Source: Planctomycetota bacterium (GTDB lineage: Bacteria; Planctomycetota; UBA11346). Taken from it: a DNA stretch of 7,206 bases. Position numbers and translations under genes: made by a program. The notes under the pieces were generated by a model. It was given only the letters and a program-made list of their open reading frames with translations. It was not told the origin of the DNA and did no database searches. The DNA is taken from NCBI GenBank assembly GCA_024641365.1, contig JAHEDF010000047.1:1-7206 (forward strand). Direction: 5' to 3'. Each line of letters begins with the position of its first letter. Position 1 is the stretch's first letter. Of this stretch, positions 5,853 to 7,206 are shown one piece after another.

Positions 5853-7097
5853 GTGGCTACTAAGCTAAAATTTAATTATATTGCTCGTGATGCCTCAGGC
5901 CGTGAGCTCAAAGGTAACATTGAGGCCGAATCGGAAGCAGAAGCCACTGGCCGTCTGCGCCAACAACAATTGAACATTGTTAAGCTGACCAAAGCAGGTG
6001 GCGGCATTAATTGGAGTGGTGACTTATTTGGCGCGGCTTCCGCTCCTCGTAAAGCAAGTACGGCAGAACTGTGTTTATTTACTCGTCAATTGGCGACCAT
6101 GATTGGTGCTGGTATTCCGTTATTAGAATCGTTTGAAATTCTTGCGGAGCAAACGCTAGATCAAAACAAAGGTTTTGGCATGGGTTTGCAAGAATGTGCT
6201 GACTTGGTGCGTGGCGGTACTGAAATTAGTGAATCGATGACTAAATTTCCGAAAATGTTTCCGGAAATTTATATCAACATGGTGAAAGCGGGCGAGGCTT
6301 CCGGCCAACTTGATATTATTCTCAATCGTTTAGCGGAATTCTTAGAAGCAAGTGAATCGTTAAAACGCGAAATTAAGTCGGCGATGACTTACCCGGTAAT
6401 ATCACTTATATTAATTTTTGGCATTACCGGGTATTTGCTCATAGGCGTTGTGCCGAAATTTAAAACTATGTTTGATTCATTGGGCGGAGAACTTCCAGCT
6501 ATTACGCAATATGTGCTTGCAGTATCAAATTGGCTAACGGCAAATGTTTTAACCGTTTTTATAATGTTAATTGTTCTGGTAATAGGCTATAAATTTTCAA
6601 TGCGCACGTACCAAGGTCAGAAAATTAGAGACACCATTTGGTTAAAATTACCGGTGTTTGGCCCGTTGTTCCAAAAAGTGGCAATTAGTCGATTTGCACG
6701 TACCTTCGGCACCTTGCTGTCATCTGGTGTGCCTTTGTTGGGTGCGTTGGAAATTGTGGCGTCAACAGCAGGCAATCGCGTTATCGAAGAGACCTTAGTC
6801 GAAACACGAGAAACGGTGCGTCGCGGGGAACCATTGACGTTACACTTAGCAACGTCGTGGGTATTTCCACCGATGGTGGTAAAAATGATTGGAATTGGTG
6901 AAAAATCTGGTGCGCTAGAAACGTTGCTGTCAAAGATTTCAGACTTCTACGATGAACAAGTGCATGCCACCGTTAAATCGCTCACCAGTTTAATTGAACC
7001 ATTTATGTTGATGATCATGGGTGCGGTGGTGGGTATTATTGTGCTTGCGATTTTCTACCCGATTCTGCAATTGCAAAGTGCTGTGCGCGGTAGTTAG
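5853..7097 (+). CDS. pilC: Type IV pilus inner-membrane platform protein PilC (GspF family)
   Basis: 414 residues from GTG, the normal length of the family. The N-terminus KLKFNYIARDASGRELKG is the classic PilC/GspF opening. Two T2SSF domains follow. Domain 1 (~74-196) has LFTRQLATMIGAGIPLLESF and MVKAGEASGQLD. Domain 2 (~277-398) has AISRFARTFGTLLSSGVPLL and MIGIGEKSGALE. The paired 'GE.SG.L' motifs are diagnostic. Membrane segments lie at about 181-203, 229-247 and 384-404. The protein sits in the inner membrane and couples the PilB/PilT ATPases to pilin assembly and retraction; GspF does the same in type II secretion, and the two cannot be separated by sequence alone. PilC is preferred by overall resemblance. 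No other pilus gene is in the window. The gene has its own promoter candidate and a strong terminator, suggesting a single-gene transcript. Confidence 0.93.
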   Translation: MATKLKFNYIARDASGRELKGNIEAESEAEATGRLRQQQLNIVKLTKAGGGINWSGDLFGAASAPRKASTAELCLFTRQLATMIGAGIPLLESFEILAEQTLDQNKGFGMGLQECADLVRGGTEISESMTKFPKMFPEIYINMVKAGEASGQLDIILNRLAEFLEASESLKREIKSAMTYPVISLILIFGITGYLLIGVVPKFKTMFDSLGGELPAITQYVLAVSNWLTANVLTVFIMLIVLVIGYKFSMRTYQGQKIRDTIWLKLPVFGPLFQKVAISRFARTFGTLLSSGVPLLGALEIVASTAGNRVIEETLVETRETVRRGEPLTLHLATSWVFPPMVVKMIGIGEKSGALETLLSKISDFYDEQVHATVKSLTSLIEPFMLMIMGAVVGIIVLAIFYPILQLQSAVRGS

Positions 7098-7146
7098 TGT
7101 GCGCGGAAAGTGCCGAAAAATTATTAACGGCATTTCGAATGACGCA

Positions 7147-7182
7147 AACAAACCCCAGGCACTTATGTGCCTGGGGTTTGTT
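7147..7182 (+). terminator. Rho-independent terminator after pilC
   Basis: A perfect 16-bp stem (7147-7162 with 7167-7182) closed by a TTAT loop, with a G+C-rich core CCCCAGGCAC/GTGCCTGGGG. The T-rich distal arm and tail (TTTGTTGTGTT) act as the release tract. It starts about 50 bp after the pilC stop. The A-rich left arm could make it work weakly in the other direction. Confidence 0.88.
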
Positions 7183-7206
7183 GTGTTAGCAGCATTTATG
7201 TTCAAG

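Noticed and set aside
7198..7206. ATG near the right edge as the start of another gene
   Set aside because: Only three codons are visible and no ribosome-binding site precedes it.

Overview
The window holds five complete chromosomal genes of a Gram-negative bacterium that I can place in families, one complete gene that looks like a degenerate enzyme, and the 3' tail of a seventh gene. An outer membrane is implied by a BamD-like/LptE-like gene pair and a type IV pilus platform protein. The PilC-like, CoA-binding and BamD-LptE versions resemble, from memory, those of the PVC superphylum (Verrucomicrobiota/Lentisphaerota type) more than those of Proteobacteria. That placement is an inference and no search was run. 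I see no mobile elements, CRISPR arrays, tRNA or rRNA genes.

Layout: (1) positions 1-137 (+), the C-terminus of a zinc/manganese ABC-transporter binding protein, ending 3 bp from the tail of the convergent next gene. (2) 141-2054 (-), two genes probably transcribed together: a small CoA-binding (Rossmann) protein, then a membrane-anchored DUF3142-like protein. (3) 2161-3450 (+), divergent from the pair across 106 bp, a 429-residue protein that reads as a shortened transketolase/DXS-fold protein whose thiamine-diphosphate motif and catalytic glutamate appear to be lost. (4) 3476-5229 (-), a two-gene operon with an ATGA stop/start overlap: a BamD-like TPR protein, then an LptE-like lipoprotein. 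(5) 5230-5852, a gene-free region of about 620 bp with divergent promoter candidates, a 20-bp-period direct repeat, a hairpin and a palindrome. (6) 5853-7097 (+), a PilC/GspF-type platform protein followed by a strong 16-bp-stem terminator.

Functionally, the BamD-LptE pair joins two branches of outer-membrane assembly: insertion of beta-barrel proteins and delivery of LPS. The pilC gene appears to be its own transcription unit, with a sigma70-like promoter candidate and a terminator but no pilB/pilT/pilD beside it. The most unusual gene is the transketolase-like protein at 2161-3450. Its domain order matches DXS/transketolase, but the residues needed to hold and activate thiamine diphosphate are not where they should be, so it may be a non-catalytic relative with a different role. 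No function for it can be stated from sequence alone.
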